DNA of 64,000 bases from Albimonas donghaensis (GCF_900106695.1 NZ_FNMZ01000011.1:1-64000); one strand, 5' to 3'. Shown: positions 1 through 8,906, counted from the stretch's first letter. Numbers and translations: made by a program. The notes: generated by a model not told the origin, from the sequence alone.

Positions 1-83
1 CCGCCGTCCTTGTGGTACAAGACGGACCTCAGCGGCGATGTGTCCATCCCGATTTTCTATTAACTATCAATAGCATAAGGGTG

Positions 84-101
84 TTGGCGGAGAGACGGGG
101 A
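84..101. repeat. Left attachment-site repeat (candidate attL)
   Basis: TTGGCGGAGAGACGGGGA matches the tRNA-Ser 3' end at 8907-8924 in 17 of 18 positions. The single difference is G for A at position 97. It is a partial tRNA 3' end on the same strand as the right copy, as expected after site-specific integration. Confidence 0.65.
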
Positions 102-309
102 CACTCTGCCGACAGATTTTTGTTTATATTTTTCAATAGTTTAAGCGCAACGCGCAACTTGGACCGTATCAGTGAGTCGTAACAGAATCCTTCCCTGGCG
201 TCATATATGGACTGGGCGGCACTTGCCTCGTGATGTCCTATGCCTATCGTTTCCAGTCGTGTTTACTGCTGCCAGCCCGAGCAGAGAAAACGAATCTAGG
301 AACTCAAGA

Positions 310-2844
310 ATGCTTGATGCAAGAAGCCTGCCAACAGCCATTGGGCAGCTACTTAAGAATAATAACTATGATGTGCAGTTCGGCGTAGAAATACACGGGG
401 CCGAAGTCGACATAGTTGCAGTGCCAATTGGTGACCCATATGGTCGACGGCTATTTATTGAGGCAACGATTGAGTATGTAGATAATACGAAGTATGGAAA
501 AGACGCGAGTAAATTTCTTCTGCTTGCAAAAAGGGAGCCTTCCGCTGCGCTAATAATCGTGTCCTCTACTGGATTTACACCCAGCGTTCGCGAGCGAGCG
601 GAAGAAGCGGGTGTAAATATCGAAACTTACGATCAATTCTTCCGAAAATTTGAGCGATACGAAAAATATACGTCTAGCGTTGTCTCGAATGGCGAACTAG
701 TTAATCTGTCTGGTGTATATGAAGAAGCAAATTTTGAGGACAGTCATGGTGTCGACTATGCAACCGATTGGCTAACCGTTTGGGCAAAAGACGACGATCC
801 AGAGGCGCGGTGGCTTATAGTTCTTGGTGAGTATGGGACGGGAAAAACTTGTCTAACGCAAGTGCTTCAGTATCGGTGGACAAAAGAATACATTGAAAAT
901 CCTATTTTTCGACTGCCCTTGAGGATCACACTTCGTGACTTCTCGCGGCAATTTGATGCTCGCGCACTAATACATCATGCTCTAGATAATAATAATCTTG
1001 GTCACATCAATATCGACTTCATTTTTCAGCTAATCAGGCAGCAAAGATTGATACTGCTGCTTGATGGGTATGACGAGATGGCGCAATTTATGACGCCAAG
1101 AATGCGAAGAGACTGCCTTGCGGCACTCGCGGAGCTATCAAGAGATGGCGCAAGGGGGATTCTTACTAGTCGGCCAAATTATTTCACGGAAGACGAGGAG
1201 ATACGAGTTTTTGAAGCTCTATATAATGAGCTTTCAGGTTCATCAATTTCCGTCTTGCGTCTACAGCAGGATATCGTTGATCGTGAGAAATCTGTTGATT
1301 CTCTTATTGAGTCACACCTGCTAAATCGTTTTGAGAGAACGCTGCGCGATTTGAATCCCGGCCAAACAGAGGCTTTGGTGCGGCGGAAGTTGGGAGACGA
1401 TACGGGTGGCTGTGACATTGTTTTAAGCGTTCTACATCGAGTGTTTAGGGCGTCTGAGGCCGGAGAGAGGACATCGCTTTCTGGAAAGCCAGTCATTGTT
1501 TCATATCTTCTTGATGTTCTTGACCAACTTCGAGCGGATGAGGACTCATCAGGATCGGAGGGTCTAACCGAGTGGTCAATCTATGGCGTGATCGTAGATA
1601 GGCTCATGCTTAGAGACCTCATAAGATCACCCGATCTGTCGGCACAAAAGCGTCGAACCTTCCTTGAGTCACTGGCACTCGAAGTTTCCACGATCAACGG
1701 CGCTGTTATAAAGGAAGATAGGTTTCGAACATTAGTTGATGCTGAATTTCACTCAGAACTTAGGATGCTAGATTCTGATGATCGACGCCGCGCGATAGAT
1801 CAATTGTTTGAAGACCTTCGTAGCTCTGCTACTCTTACTCGCACCGCGAGTGGGGACGGCTGGATATTTTCTCATAGTTCGCTCCGTGAATTTATGGCTG
1901 CACGGTCCATGTTGCGGTCCCTTGACGAAGCTCGGTCTGCGAATTCCTCAACAAAAGTAACTGCGTTGATGCAGCACCTCGTGGCTACCATGGATAGCGC
2001 TGATATCGAAACAGCACTACAAAAGCTCGTGATACTCTGGCAGTCTCGTAGTCAGTATCACGGTATCGGCCGGTTACTCTGTTTGCTTTGGGAGGCTCTC
2101 GAAATACGAGGGACTCGCTTTAATGAAAAGCACTCGTTGTCATTTTTCAATTCAACTTCAGGCGGCAGTGCGTTCGTTCCGCTAGATGACGTTAGGCTGT
2201 CGCGCTTAAATTTTAGGCTCGAGTGCTTCCCAGATATTTGCCTTTTTGACTTCACCGGAAGCGAACTGGAAGAATTGACGTTCGATAGATGTGATCTTTC
2301 AGAAAGTAAATTCAATACATCTATTATTGGTAGCACCGTATTTAATCACTGCAATCTGCGAAATGCAGATTTTGAAGGTGCGGCTTTGATTGAATGTATT
2401 TTTGATAATTGTGATCTGACCGGCGCAGACTTTAAGGGACTTGACGCAGACTCTATAATCTTCGCTCGAATTGGAATAGATCGGGAACTGCTGCGGGTGG
2501 AGGGTGATGATTTGAAGGGATTTCTCCGTTATTTTGGCGCATTCACTGATGACGTGACCAAATTTAAGACCCTTCAGTTCCATCCCAAATTCTCTGTAAT
2601 TTCAAAAATTTTGGGTAGGCTTTCGCAGCAAAAGAATCACCAAGTAGTGGGCTTGACCCAAAGGGGCGAGGCTCAGCGTGACCCCCAGTTGGCTAGGCAA
2701 TTCTTAAACCATTTGATCAAGAGTGGATTGGCTACGCAGCGGCAAACCATGGTGAGCTTAACTGCGGAGGGGCGGAATGTCGTCGGAACCTTTGAACGCG
2801 AAGAACTAGACATTCGGATCGCAGCGTTCCTTGAGCAACGCTAG
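310..2844 (+). CDS. Mrr-like / NACHT (STAND) NTPase / pentapeptide-repeat protein, candidate anti-phage NLR
   Basis: An 844-residue multidomain protein. Residues about 1-115 look like an Mrr/PD-(D/E)XK fold (D34 in VDIV, E51 in FIEAT), but the usual lysine after E51 is threonine, so nuclease activity is uncertain. Residues 173-180 are a Walker A (GEYGTGKT), 249-257 a Walker B (LLLDGYDEM) and 283-292 a sensor-like GILTSRPNYF. FSHSSLREFMAA at 520-531 is the motif that closes many bacterial NACHT modules. Residues about 630-715 are pentapeptide repeats, followed by about 120 residues that may form a winged helix. In known bacterial NLRs (Avs, bNACHT) the N-terminus is the effector and the C-terminus senses phage; that role here is inference. 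The ATG at 310 follows AGGA at 8 nt. A GTG at 172 would add 46 residues unlike any domain. The gene is AT-rich and sits in a mobile element. Confidence 0.85.
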   Translation: MLDARSLPTAIGQLLKNNNYDVQFGVEIHGAEVDIVAVPIGDPYGRRLFIEATIEYVDNTKYGKDASKFLLLAKREPSAALIIVSSTGFTPSVRERAEEAGVNIETYDQFFRKFERYEKYTSSVVSNGELVNLSGVYEEANFEDSHGVDYATDWLTVWAKDDDPEARWLIVLGEYGTGKTCLTQVLQYRWTKEYIENPIFRLPLRITLRDFSRQFDARALIHHALDNNNLGHINIDFIFQLIRQQRLILLLDGYDEMAQFMTPRMRRDCLAALAELSRDGARGILTSRPNYFTEDEEIRVFEALYNELSGSSISVLRLQQDIVDREKSVDSLIESHLLNRFERTLRDLNPGQTEALVRRKLGDDTGGCDIVLSVLHRVFRASEAGERTSLSGKPVIVSYLLDVLDQLRADEDSSGSEGLTEWSIYGVIVDRLMLRDLIRSPDLSAQKRRTFLESLALEVSTINGAVIKEDRFRTLVDAEFHSELRMLDSDDRRRAIDQLFEDLRSSATLTRTASGDGWIFSHSSLREFMAARSMLRSLDEARSANSSTKVTALMQHLVATMDSADIETALQKLVILWQSRSQYHGIGRLLCLLWEALEIRGTRFNEKHSLSFFNSTSGGSAFVPLDDVRLSRLNFRLECFPDICLFDFTGSELEELTFDRCDLSESKFNTSIIGSTVFNHCNLRNADFEGAALIECIFDNCDLTGADFKGLDADSIIFARIGIDRELLRVEGDDLKGFLRYFGAFTDDVTKFKTLQFHPKFSVISKILGRLSQQKNHQVVGLTQRGEAQRDPQLARQFLNHLIKSGLATQRQTMVSLTAEGRNVVGTFEREELDIRIAAFLEQR

Positions 2845-3016
2845 TTCGCAATGTTCTCGCATTTCCCGACTGCGTTAATCGGTCGTTTTCGATAATCAAA
2901 TCGGGTCCTGACCGACACACCAAATCACTGAGCCGAAGCAGTCTCAATATACTCTCTTAAAACCCAGCACTGATCCCCGTATATTCAGATGAGTTTCAAG
3001 AATCGAGAGGACCGGA

Positions 3017-3586
3017 ATGCTGGTTGGGTATGCTCGTGTGTCGACCAAGGACCAGTCTCTCGATGGCCAACTTGACGCCCTCCACAGGGCGGGATGCGAG
3101 AGGGTCTTCTCGGAGGTCGCATCGGGTGCCCGCGATGATCGTCCGGTTCTCCAGGAGGCACTGGCCTATGCCCGCCCCGGGGACGTGCTGGTCTCGCTCA
3201 AGCTGGACCGGGTGGCGCGATCCCTGCAGCACCTGACCGGGCTGGTCGCCGATCTTAACCAGAGACGGGTTGGATTGAAGAGCCTGACCGAAGAGATCGA
3301 CACCGGCACCCCTGGCGGGAGACTCGTGTTCCACATCTTCGGGGCCATCGCGGAGTTCGAACGGGACCTGATCCGTGAGCGAACCCGGGTCGGTCTCGAC
3401 GCTGCGAGGAAGCGAGGACGGGTTGGAGGTCGTCCCGTGAAGATGACCGGAGAGAAGATCGCCGCGGCACGGAACCTGCTGGAGGATGGGCGTCCGGCCA
3501 CCGAGGTCGCCACCGTCTTGGGGGTTTCCGTGGCCACCCTCTACCGTCACTGTCCCGCCCGCCGGGATGTGGCCCCGGCGGGGTGA
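3017..3586 (+). CDS. Serine recombinase (resolvase/invertase family)
   Basis: A 189-residue small serine recombinase of the Tn3 resolvase / Pin invertase type. The catalytic serine is S9 in YARVSTKDQ. LKLDRVARS and FERDLIRERTRVGL are the conserved core and E-helix segments, and the C-terminus carries a helix-turn-helix (EVATVLGVSVATLYRH). Length is normal for the family. GAGAGGA lies 5-6 nt before the ATG. It stands alone between the NACHT gene and a convergent Rep-like gene. It may resolve multimers or invert DNA, but no recombination site was recognised in the 172-bp upstream gap. Its GC content is higher than that of the NACHT gene, suggesting a separate origin. Confidence 0.93.
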   Translation: MLVGYARVSTKDQSLDGQLDALHRAGCERVFSEVASGARDDRPVLQEALAYARPGDVLVSLKLDRVARSLQHLTGLVADLNQRRVGLKSLTEEIDTGTPGGRLVFHIFGAIAEFERDLIRERTRVGLDAARKRGRVGGRPVKMTGEKIAAARNLLEDGRPATEVATVLGVSVATLYRHCPARRDVAPAG

Positions 3587-3603
3587 TGCTAATGTGTTGT
3601 GTG

Positions 3604-4842
3604 TCAGATGGCCAAGCTGATACCCACGGAGGTCCCTACATAGACGCGGGTCGGTTCGGGCACGTCCGCAGACTTGTAGGTAAGCTCCCGAGTGACGCGC
3701 CGTGGCTTCGGTCCGTGCGTGTCGTCGCTGCGGTGAACTTCGACCTTGCAGTAGCCGTGCAAGTTCTCAAGCCATCCCTCATTCAGGAACATTAACGTTT
3801 CCTTGTGAGTATACCATTCCTGAGCATACCCGGACTCGTAGGAAAACGTCAGTTTATCAAACCCGGTATCGTGGAGAAATATCGCCAACTGACGGATTGC
3901 ATGATCGCGGTCTATTTCATCGGGGATGGACGACACCGGCACCTGAGGACCGAGAACGGTTGTTCTGAGATTCCGATCAAGGTTGCTTGGGTCCATTTTC
4001 ACATTTCCAGAATTGAGAGCACCTATCGATGGGCTGGCCTTGGACACATATTTCACCAGCTTCAAAAGGTTTCCCAGAACAGTCTTGTTTCTATCGAATG
4101 GCCTCAAATGAACTCGCCGCCAGCCATTTGCTGGAAAGGTTTTCTTTAGAGCCGCCTTCAGTGGGGCCACATCCACGGCCCGAACAATGAGGTGGCTGCT
4201 GAGCACCCATCCACCTGCATCGTCCACCACCCAGCCGAGGTCTCCGGCAGCCTTGCTGAGTGCTTTTCGTTTTATAAAGTCCTCCCCGGAACGAAGGTCG
4301 GGCTCGAACGTGCCGAACATGACGATGCCACGTCGGCTATTGGTCATGGCCTCGCCGATCTTCTGCATCGACAGACGGGCGTCACCGATTTGCTTGGCCA
4401 GCGTTTCCAGGTCGGGGGCGAAGTCCATTACCACCGTGAGGAAATAGAGTTGGTTCCGAACCTCCGGAAAGAAATACCGGGTGGCCCCGGTCATGAGATT
4501 CAGCCCATGGACCTGCCGGGCGAGGGGGCAGAGGATACTATCGTATCCGGAGCGCCCCGGATCGCCGCTGAACATCTCGCTCAGGTCGCGGGCTCGGTTA
4601 TGATGCGGGTCGCGGTTCAGTGCATTGAGGGTGTGCTTGAACATCTTCAGGTCTTTGACAAGGAACTCGCTCTGAAGAATCCCCTCGCAATCGCTTCTGA
4701 TCAGGTTCTTGAACGACTCCGAGAAGGGTCCGCGGACACCCAAGGCCCTTTCGACCTTTCCGTCCGTCGCTGAAAGCCTCTGCTCGTAGATCGCCTGAAG
4801 GTTCAGGGTAACGCATAGATCACCCTTCTTCTTTTTTTCCAT
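3604..4842 (-). CDS. Putative replication-initiator-like protein (degenerate HUH pattern)
   Basis: A 412-residue protein I cannot assign firmly. Several spaced segments recall rolling-circle Rep proteins: FLTVVMD at 134-140 (motif 1-like), GTFE at 177-180, SSHLIV at 215-220 where an HxH pair is expected, and KYVSK at 264-268, like the tyrosine-lysine motif 3. Only one histidine of the HUH pair is visible, so it would be a degenerate or divergent member. The rest has no recognisable domain or membrane segment. The start is well placed: CAGGAGA sits 7 nt before the ATG. It converges on the serine recombinase with 17 nt between the stops. Alternatively it could be an element-specific protein unrelated to replication. 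Confidence 0.6.
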   Translation of the reverse strand: MEKKKKGDLCVTLNLQAIYEQRLSATDGKVERALGVRGPFSESFKNLIRSDCEGILQSEFLVKDLKMFKHTLNALNRDPHHNRARDLSEMFSGDPGRSGYDSILCPLARQVHGLNLMTGATRYFFPEVRNQLYFLTVVMDFAPDLETLAKQIGDARLSMQKIGEAMTNSRRGIVMFGTFEPDLRSGEDFIKRKALSKAAGDLGWVVDDAGGWVLSSHLIVRAVDVAPLKAALKKTFPANGWRRVHLRPFDRNKTVLGNLLKLVKYVSKASPSIGALNSGNVKMDPSNLDRNLRTTVLGPQVPVSSIPDEIDRDHAIRQLAIFLHDTGFDKLTFSYESGYAQEWYTHKETLMFLNEGWLENLHGYCKVEVHRSDDTHGPKPRRVTRELTYKSADVPEPTRVYVGTSVGISLAI

Positions 4843-5037
4843 GATTAATCTCCTGTCTGCGGAAATGAGCGTGTCTCCCCCCGCAGATAGGTAGCTCCGG
4901 CATCGGGGGCGACGGCGGCACCCTGAATCTTTTTCTTTGGCTAGGGGTCGGATTGCCGCGCCACCTTGATGTCCAGCGAATTCGTGCTTTCCTGAAGGCT
5001 GATCAGAGGTGATGGAACTCGTCGGTCACGCCCCCGG

Positions 5038-5418
5038 TTACCACTGCACATAGACCCGCATGGTCTCGCCGGTATCATCGATCTCACAGGTCATGGTCCG
5101 GGTATTCCGACCTCCGAACCCGTTTCGGGCGCTGACCTCGAACATGTAGGCCCACCGGTTCGGATCGGATCGGTGCTCACGGGTCGTAGGGGGCCACGAG
5201 AATTCTCCCGAACTGGGTTCTCTCAACCCGGCACGGACCTGCGTCTGGCAGGATTCATATCCCGGATATGCCACGACGTTGATCAATCCGGTGACGATGC
5301 CCCCGAACAGCAGCCAGACCAGGACCAGCAAAGACCCTCCGGTCACCAACAGCACGATGATCGCGAAACATCCCTGCACGCAGCCCGCGGGCTGATCGTC
5401 TTCCGAAGCGTTCGTCAC
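5038..5418 (-). CDS. Small membrane-anchored protein of unknown function
   Basis: A 126-residue protein with a short polar N-terminus, one long hydrophobic stretch at about residues 17-50 (one or two membrane passes), and a polar C-terminal domain of about 75 residues with two cysteines that could pair outside the membrane. I do not recognise a family. Its GTG start overlaps the stop of the upstream XRE gene by four bases (GTGA), so the two are probably translated together and the regulator may control its level. Confidence 0.75.
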   Translation of the reverse strand: MTNASEDDQPAGCVQGCFAIIVLLVTGGSLLVLVWLLFGGIVTGLINVVAYPGYESCQTQVRAGLREPSSGEFSWPPTTREHRSDPNRWAYMFEVSARNGFGGRNTRTMTCEIDDTGETMRVYVQW

Positions 5419-5642
5419 GCCTTCCCCCCTCGATCACGCTCACCTGACGTTAGTCCGATCCCGACAAGGTCTCCCGCGGTGACCTGCCTGTCGGTGGCCT
5501 CGATGATCGCCGCCATCAACGCCCGTCGCGGCACCACCTGACCGTTCACCACGCGGGAGATGGTGGCAGGCGTCGTGCCGACGCTTTCGGCGAAGCGCAC
5601 CGCAGGGACCCCATTCATCCGCAACCAATCGCCTAGCTTCAT
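5415..5642 (-). CDS. XRE/Cro-type helix-turn-helix regulator
   Basis: A 75-residue DNA-binding protein. MKLGDWLRMNGVPAVRFAES then TTPATISRVVNGQ form the classic five-helix HTH, with the recognition helix at about residues 28-38. The ATG at 5642 starts directly at the first helix of the fold. A TTG at 5678 would add 12 unconserved residues. It is divergent from a second XRE gene at 5748 with 105 bp between them, like a phage-type regulatory switch, and is coupled to the membrane-protein gene downstream. Confidence 0.85.
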   Translation of the reverse strand: MKLGDWLRMNGVPAVRFAESVGTTPATISRVVNGQVVPRRALMAAIIEATDRQVTAGDLVGIGLTSGERDRGGKA

Positions 5643-5747
5643 GATTTGCGAATTGCGGTTTTCGTAAGGATTCGTCAACCCCTTCGGGTTCTTCTCGAAG
5701 CCCCGACGGGGCTGGCGGAGAATTACATTTTATGCAATCCGACTCTC
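5643..5747. promoter_or_regulatory. Divergent operator/promoter region between two XRE genes
   Basis: The 105-bp gap contains a palindrome with 7-bp arms at 5699-5713 (AGCCCCG-A-CGGGGCT), a second inverted repeat at 5677-5690 (AACCC-CTTC-GGGTT), a direct repeat TTGCG-AA-TTGCG just upstream of the minus-strand start, and an AT-rich patch near 5721-5735. Palindromes between divergent Cro/CI-like genes are typical operators. Which protein binds which site is not known. Confidence 0.5.
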
Positions 5748-6194
5748 ATGGCTGACGCACCCTCCAGAGCCCGGATCGCCTCCACCCTTCGCAAGGCGAG
5801 GGAAGCTCGCGGCATGTCGCTGGACGAGGCGGCGCGGCATCTCGGGATTTCGACCGCATCGCTCTCCCGGATGGAAACCGCGGTCTCCGGCGTCGCCGCG
5901 GATAGGATCGAGGTGCTGGCCAGACTCTATCAGGTCAAGATTCAGGATATCTTCGAAGGACAACTCACCGGGATGCCCGGGATGGTCGATCAGGACCGGA
6001 TGCATGCGGCGGTCCTGCTGGTGCTGGAGACCGCACGAACGATGCGGGTCAAACCATCTCCGGCGAAGGTCGCGGACCTGGTCGTGCAGGTATACCGACG
6101 GGAGGTCGAACGTCTCCTGGCCGATCCCGGTGCCGCGGTCAGCTTCTCCCAGGCCCAGCATGTCGACTACGTCTCTGCGGCCTTGATGCGGTAG
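5748..6194 (+). CDS. XRE-family transcriptional regulator
   Basis: A 148-residue protein. The N-terminal HTH (residues about 8-60) contains LRKAREARGMSLDEAARHLG and STASLSRMETAVSG, a canonical HTH_3 pattern followed by a dimerisation segment. The C-terminal 80 residues are helical and of unknown role. The ATG at 5748 places MADAPSRARI at the N-terminus; an upstream TTG in frame (5646) would give an odd 34-residue leader. No Shine-Dalgarno sequence lies close to the ATG, so translation may be weak or from a short leader. It probably acts with the divergent small XRE protein to control the element. Confidence 0.87.
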   Translation: MADAPSRARIASTLRKAREARGMSLDEAARHLGISTASLSRMETAVSGVAADRIEVLARLYQVKIQDIFEGQLTGMPGMVDQDRMHAAVLLVLETARTMRVKPSPAKVADLVVQVYRREVERLLADPGAAVSFSQAQHVDYVSAALMR

Positions 6195-6263
6195 ATGGGA
6201 TGCAAATTCTGCCAACGGGGCTATGAGGGCGTCCGGCCCAGAGCCCAGGAGAACGGCTTGCAA

Positions 6264-6812
6264 TCACTCCTGCTCCGGCGGCGTATCAAATACACTTAAG
6301 CGATCCGCAGCCCTGCGTCCGAGGCGAGAGAAACCCAACCCGGCGCTCTCCCTGTGGAGAGCGCGGAGGGAGGTCATGCGGCGCGAGACCCACGCTCGCT
6401 TTTGCTGCTGCGTCCACCTGGACCAGCGGGTCTCCAGCCAATCGTGTCCGGCCAGTCCGGGGTGATTGGCCAACCTGTCGATCTCCTCTACGAACCCTCG
6501 CGGGTCCATCGTGGTGATCCGGTGCAGGCGAAGCTGGGATCGTCGGTCCCTTATCCATCCTCCCGCCCAGAGGGCCGCCAGCGGGGCGGAGGACAGGACA
6601 AGCACCGTGATGTCGGGACGATGCGGGAAGGCCTTCGGCAGCAGCGGTGCCGCGGCGGTGATCAGGCCCCCCGCGAGCATCAGGATCGACCAGGCAGCAA
6701 ACGGGACGAGACATGCGATCATCCCGGAGGTGACCATCACCGACCATCGGCGTCGACCAGAAAGGCCAGTGAGGAACCCACTGACCGCAAGCAAAAAAGA
6801 AATCAGAATCAT
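6264..6812 (-). CDS. Membrane protein of unknown function
   Basis: A 182-residue protein with hydrophobic segments at about residues 2-17, 28-58 and 68-86. A basic cytoplasmic tail follows, with several tryptophans and arginines (WLETRWSRWTQQQKRAW). No family recognised. Translation is well supported by GGAGGTGG 3-4 nt before the ATG. It lies between the XRE regulator (convergent) and the AT-rich gap before the integrase. It resembles the poorly conserved membrane proteins carried by many integrative elements, but this does not indicate a function. Confidence 0.7.
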   Translation of the reverse strand: MILISFLLAVSGFLTGLSGRRRWSVMVTSGMIACLVPFAAWSILMLAGGLITAAAPLLPKAFPHRPDITVLVLSSAPLAALWAGGWIRDRRSQLRLHRITTMDPRGFVEEIDRLANHPGLAGHDWLETRWSRWTQQQKRAWVSRRMTSLRALHRESAGLGFSRLGRRAADRLSVFDTPPEQE

Positions 6813-7179
6813 TAGCCACCTCCACCTTCGATAGACCTAAGAAAATTTTTTTATTCAAGTATTGACCCGTAGAATCGGGAAAAGTTGTATTGGAGAAGGT
6901 TACCGAAATATTCTGATAATCTAGAATTCCGATCAAAAATCGATTCATTGCTCAGATTCATGGCCTTCAGGCTGCCATGCAGCTTAACTCCGCAACGGCA
7001 TTTCCGAAACGTTTTTGGAGTTGTTGGTAACAATAGGAGAAAATGAATGAAAGGGGAAAAACTTATGCTCTTCTAGGCCCGATGTCAGGATCATTAATAT
7101 TCAGGTTTTTAATATGAGAAAAATCAATTTCTGGATACGCCACTTTTTTAATGGCATAATTCAAATGATCAAGGCTATA
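6813..7179. other. AT-rich non-coding gap inside the element
   Basis: About 370 bp of strongly AT-rich sequence between the membrane-protein gene and the integrase 3' end. I see no convincing reading frame, RNA gene or long inverted repeat. It holds the promoter side of the membrane-protein gene. Confidence 0.6.
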
Positions 7180-8817
7180 TCATTTGCCATATATTTCAAA
7201 CGCGTCCGTATTTCGATTTGTCCATCCGCCCAAGGCCTTCGCAATACCCGCTTCCATTTCTACTCGTCTCGTTTCATCTCGAAAGTTATGACGAAAGCTG
7301 TGGAACTTGTGTTTTTCATCGTTGACGCCAAGCTCTCTAAATTTTCGATTTATACGTTTTGAAAAATTCGTAGAGTAATAGCCATCAGACCCGCGCGTAA
7401 TATCATCAAACATTTTCCCACTAGAGGCCTTTGATGCGTGAAACCGGAGAAACCCGCACTTAATCAGGAAAGGATGGATCGGTATCGCTCTTATTGAGCT
7501 TTGTGTTTTGACGAATTTGTCGCTATTTTTGGAGGTGCTGCTTGCGGAAATGTCAAAGACCCACACGTCTCCGATCAGTCTAACATCAGATACGTCGAGT
7601 TGGCAGATTTCATTTGATCGCATGCCATTCCATAAAGCGATCAACGGAACCCAGTAGGTCGATCCATCGGCATGACCCGCAGTGTATACGTCAGAATTGA
7701 ATATTATCTTGAGGTGATCAGCAGTGAAAGGGAGTCGTTTTTCATGTTTCGGTATAGGGTCTACCACCCTGAAATACTCCGCATGAATAGGAATCTTTTC
7801 AATAATACCTGAACGCTCACACCAACGGAGAAATGCCAAAAAAGAATTTAGATAATTATTCATACCTTGCGGCGAGAGAGTCTTCAAATTATTTGCCTTC
7901 GCCTTATGCGTTATATCTTCATGCGAAAGTTCGTGTAGGTTGCGAAGTTTAGTGGCGTCCCTCGGCAGTGCGGTAATGATCCTACGAGCGTCAAGGCAGT
8001 CCCGACGGGTAATCGACGCAACATCTCGATCTGGCCCGACGATTGCCGCCATGGTGGAAAGGTAGCTGTGCAGAGATTTCCGCGTCTTCTCGGTTCGATG
8101 CCGGTGGTCGATGTTGACATATTCCTCGATCAACGTGCGCAAATTGTCTTTTGATCGAAGAGAGACGTTGCCTTGCCGAAGTGACACAAACGGCTTTGTC
8201 TGGCCATCGCCATCCACAAAGCGAGGATCGATCCGACTGGGGAACTCGCGACCCTCCAATCGAGAAACGATACGTCGCTGAACTTCCAAAGCAGCATCCA
8301 TCACGGTTCGGCAAAGCCGCTGGTAGCTCTCGCTTTCTGTTTTTAGGCGAATGAGGTTACGTTCTAGGATTTGATCCGCGAAATTGGTTGCAAAGATATC
8401 GCGCACACCATGTCGAGAGAACGACCTTTCGATCTCAGCAAGCATTTCCTTGTGCGATTGAACATGGCGATCCCAGTCCGCATCAGAAATTGAGCCTCCG
8501 GTGCTCTCTGAAAGTAGCTCCTTTTTTTCAAAATAATTATAAACCTCTCGTCCAAGTTGGATAATTTCATCGGACGTGAGAGCATCCACATGGCGGTAAT
8601 CACCACGTATTTTCTTGCGGGCTACCTCGAAATTATTGAGGTGTTTCGCGCGAACTTCGAGCCAGCGAAGCTCGGCTTCGCCGTGGTTCTCGGTCTTGAG
8701 GCTCTCGACGAACTCAATCCGACCGAAGTGATCTTGGAGATCGGAGGGAACCTGAACGCGGGCATACCACATGCGCCCACGTCGCCACAGACCTACGTTT
8801 TTTCGTCGTATTGCCAT
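7180..8817 (-). CDS. Tyrosine recombinase (phage-type integrase)
   Basis: A 545-residue site-specific recombinase that should integrate and excise the element at tRNA-Ser. The N-terminus (LWRRGRMWYARVQVP) is the DUF6538 type common in proteobacterial integrases, followed by a core-binding region. Catalytic residues are visible: R400 (GMRSNEIC), H506 and R509 (HSFRHNF), W532 and the tyrosine nucleophile Y543, two residues from the end. All key residues are present, so it is probably active. The frame stays open upstream into the tRNA, but the first domain-compatible start is the ATG at 8817, 90 bp from the tRNA 3' end. It is AT-rich compared with the core chromosome. Confidence 0.95.
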   Translation of the reverse strand: MAIRRKNVGLWRRGRMWYARVQVPSDLQDHFGRIEFVESLKTENHGEAELRWLEVRAKHLNNFEVARKKIRGDYRHVDALTSDEIIQLGREVYNYFEKKELLSESTGGSISDADWDRHVQSHKEMLAEIERSFSRHGVRDIFATNFADQILERNLIRLKTESESYQRLCRTVMDAALEVQRRIVSRLEGREFPSRIDPRFVDGDGQTKPFVSLRQGNVSLRSKDNLRTLIEEYVNIDHRHRTEKTRKSLHSYLSTMAAIVGPDRDVASITRRDCLDARRIITALPRDATKLRNLHELSHEDITHKAKANNLKTLSPQGMNNYLNSFLAFLRWCERSGIIEKIPIHAEYFRVVDPIPKHEKRLPFTADHLKIIFNSDVYTAGHADGSTYWVPLIALWNGMRSNEICQLDVSDVRLIGDVWVFDISASSTSKNSDKFVKTQSSIRAIPIHPFLIKCGFLRFHASKASSGKMFDDITRGSDGYYSTNFSKRINRKFRELGVNDEKHKFHSFRHNFRDETRRVEMEAGIAKALGGWTNRNTDAFEIYGK

Positions 8818-8906
8818 GCCGAACTGTAACAGGTTTTCGGAGCACCCAGCAACGCCAACCGCATGAGATGGCGTTGCTTTTTGGAATCTGGAACTTTTCT
8901 GGAGTA

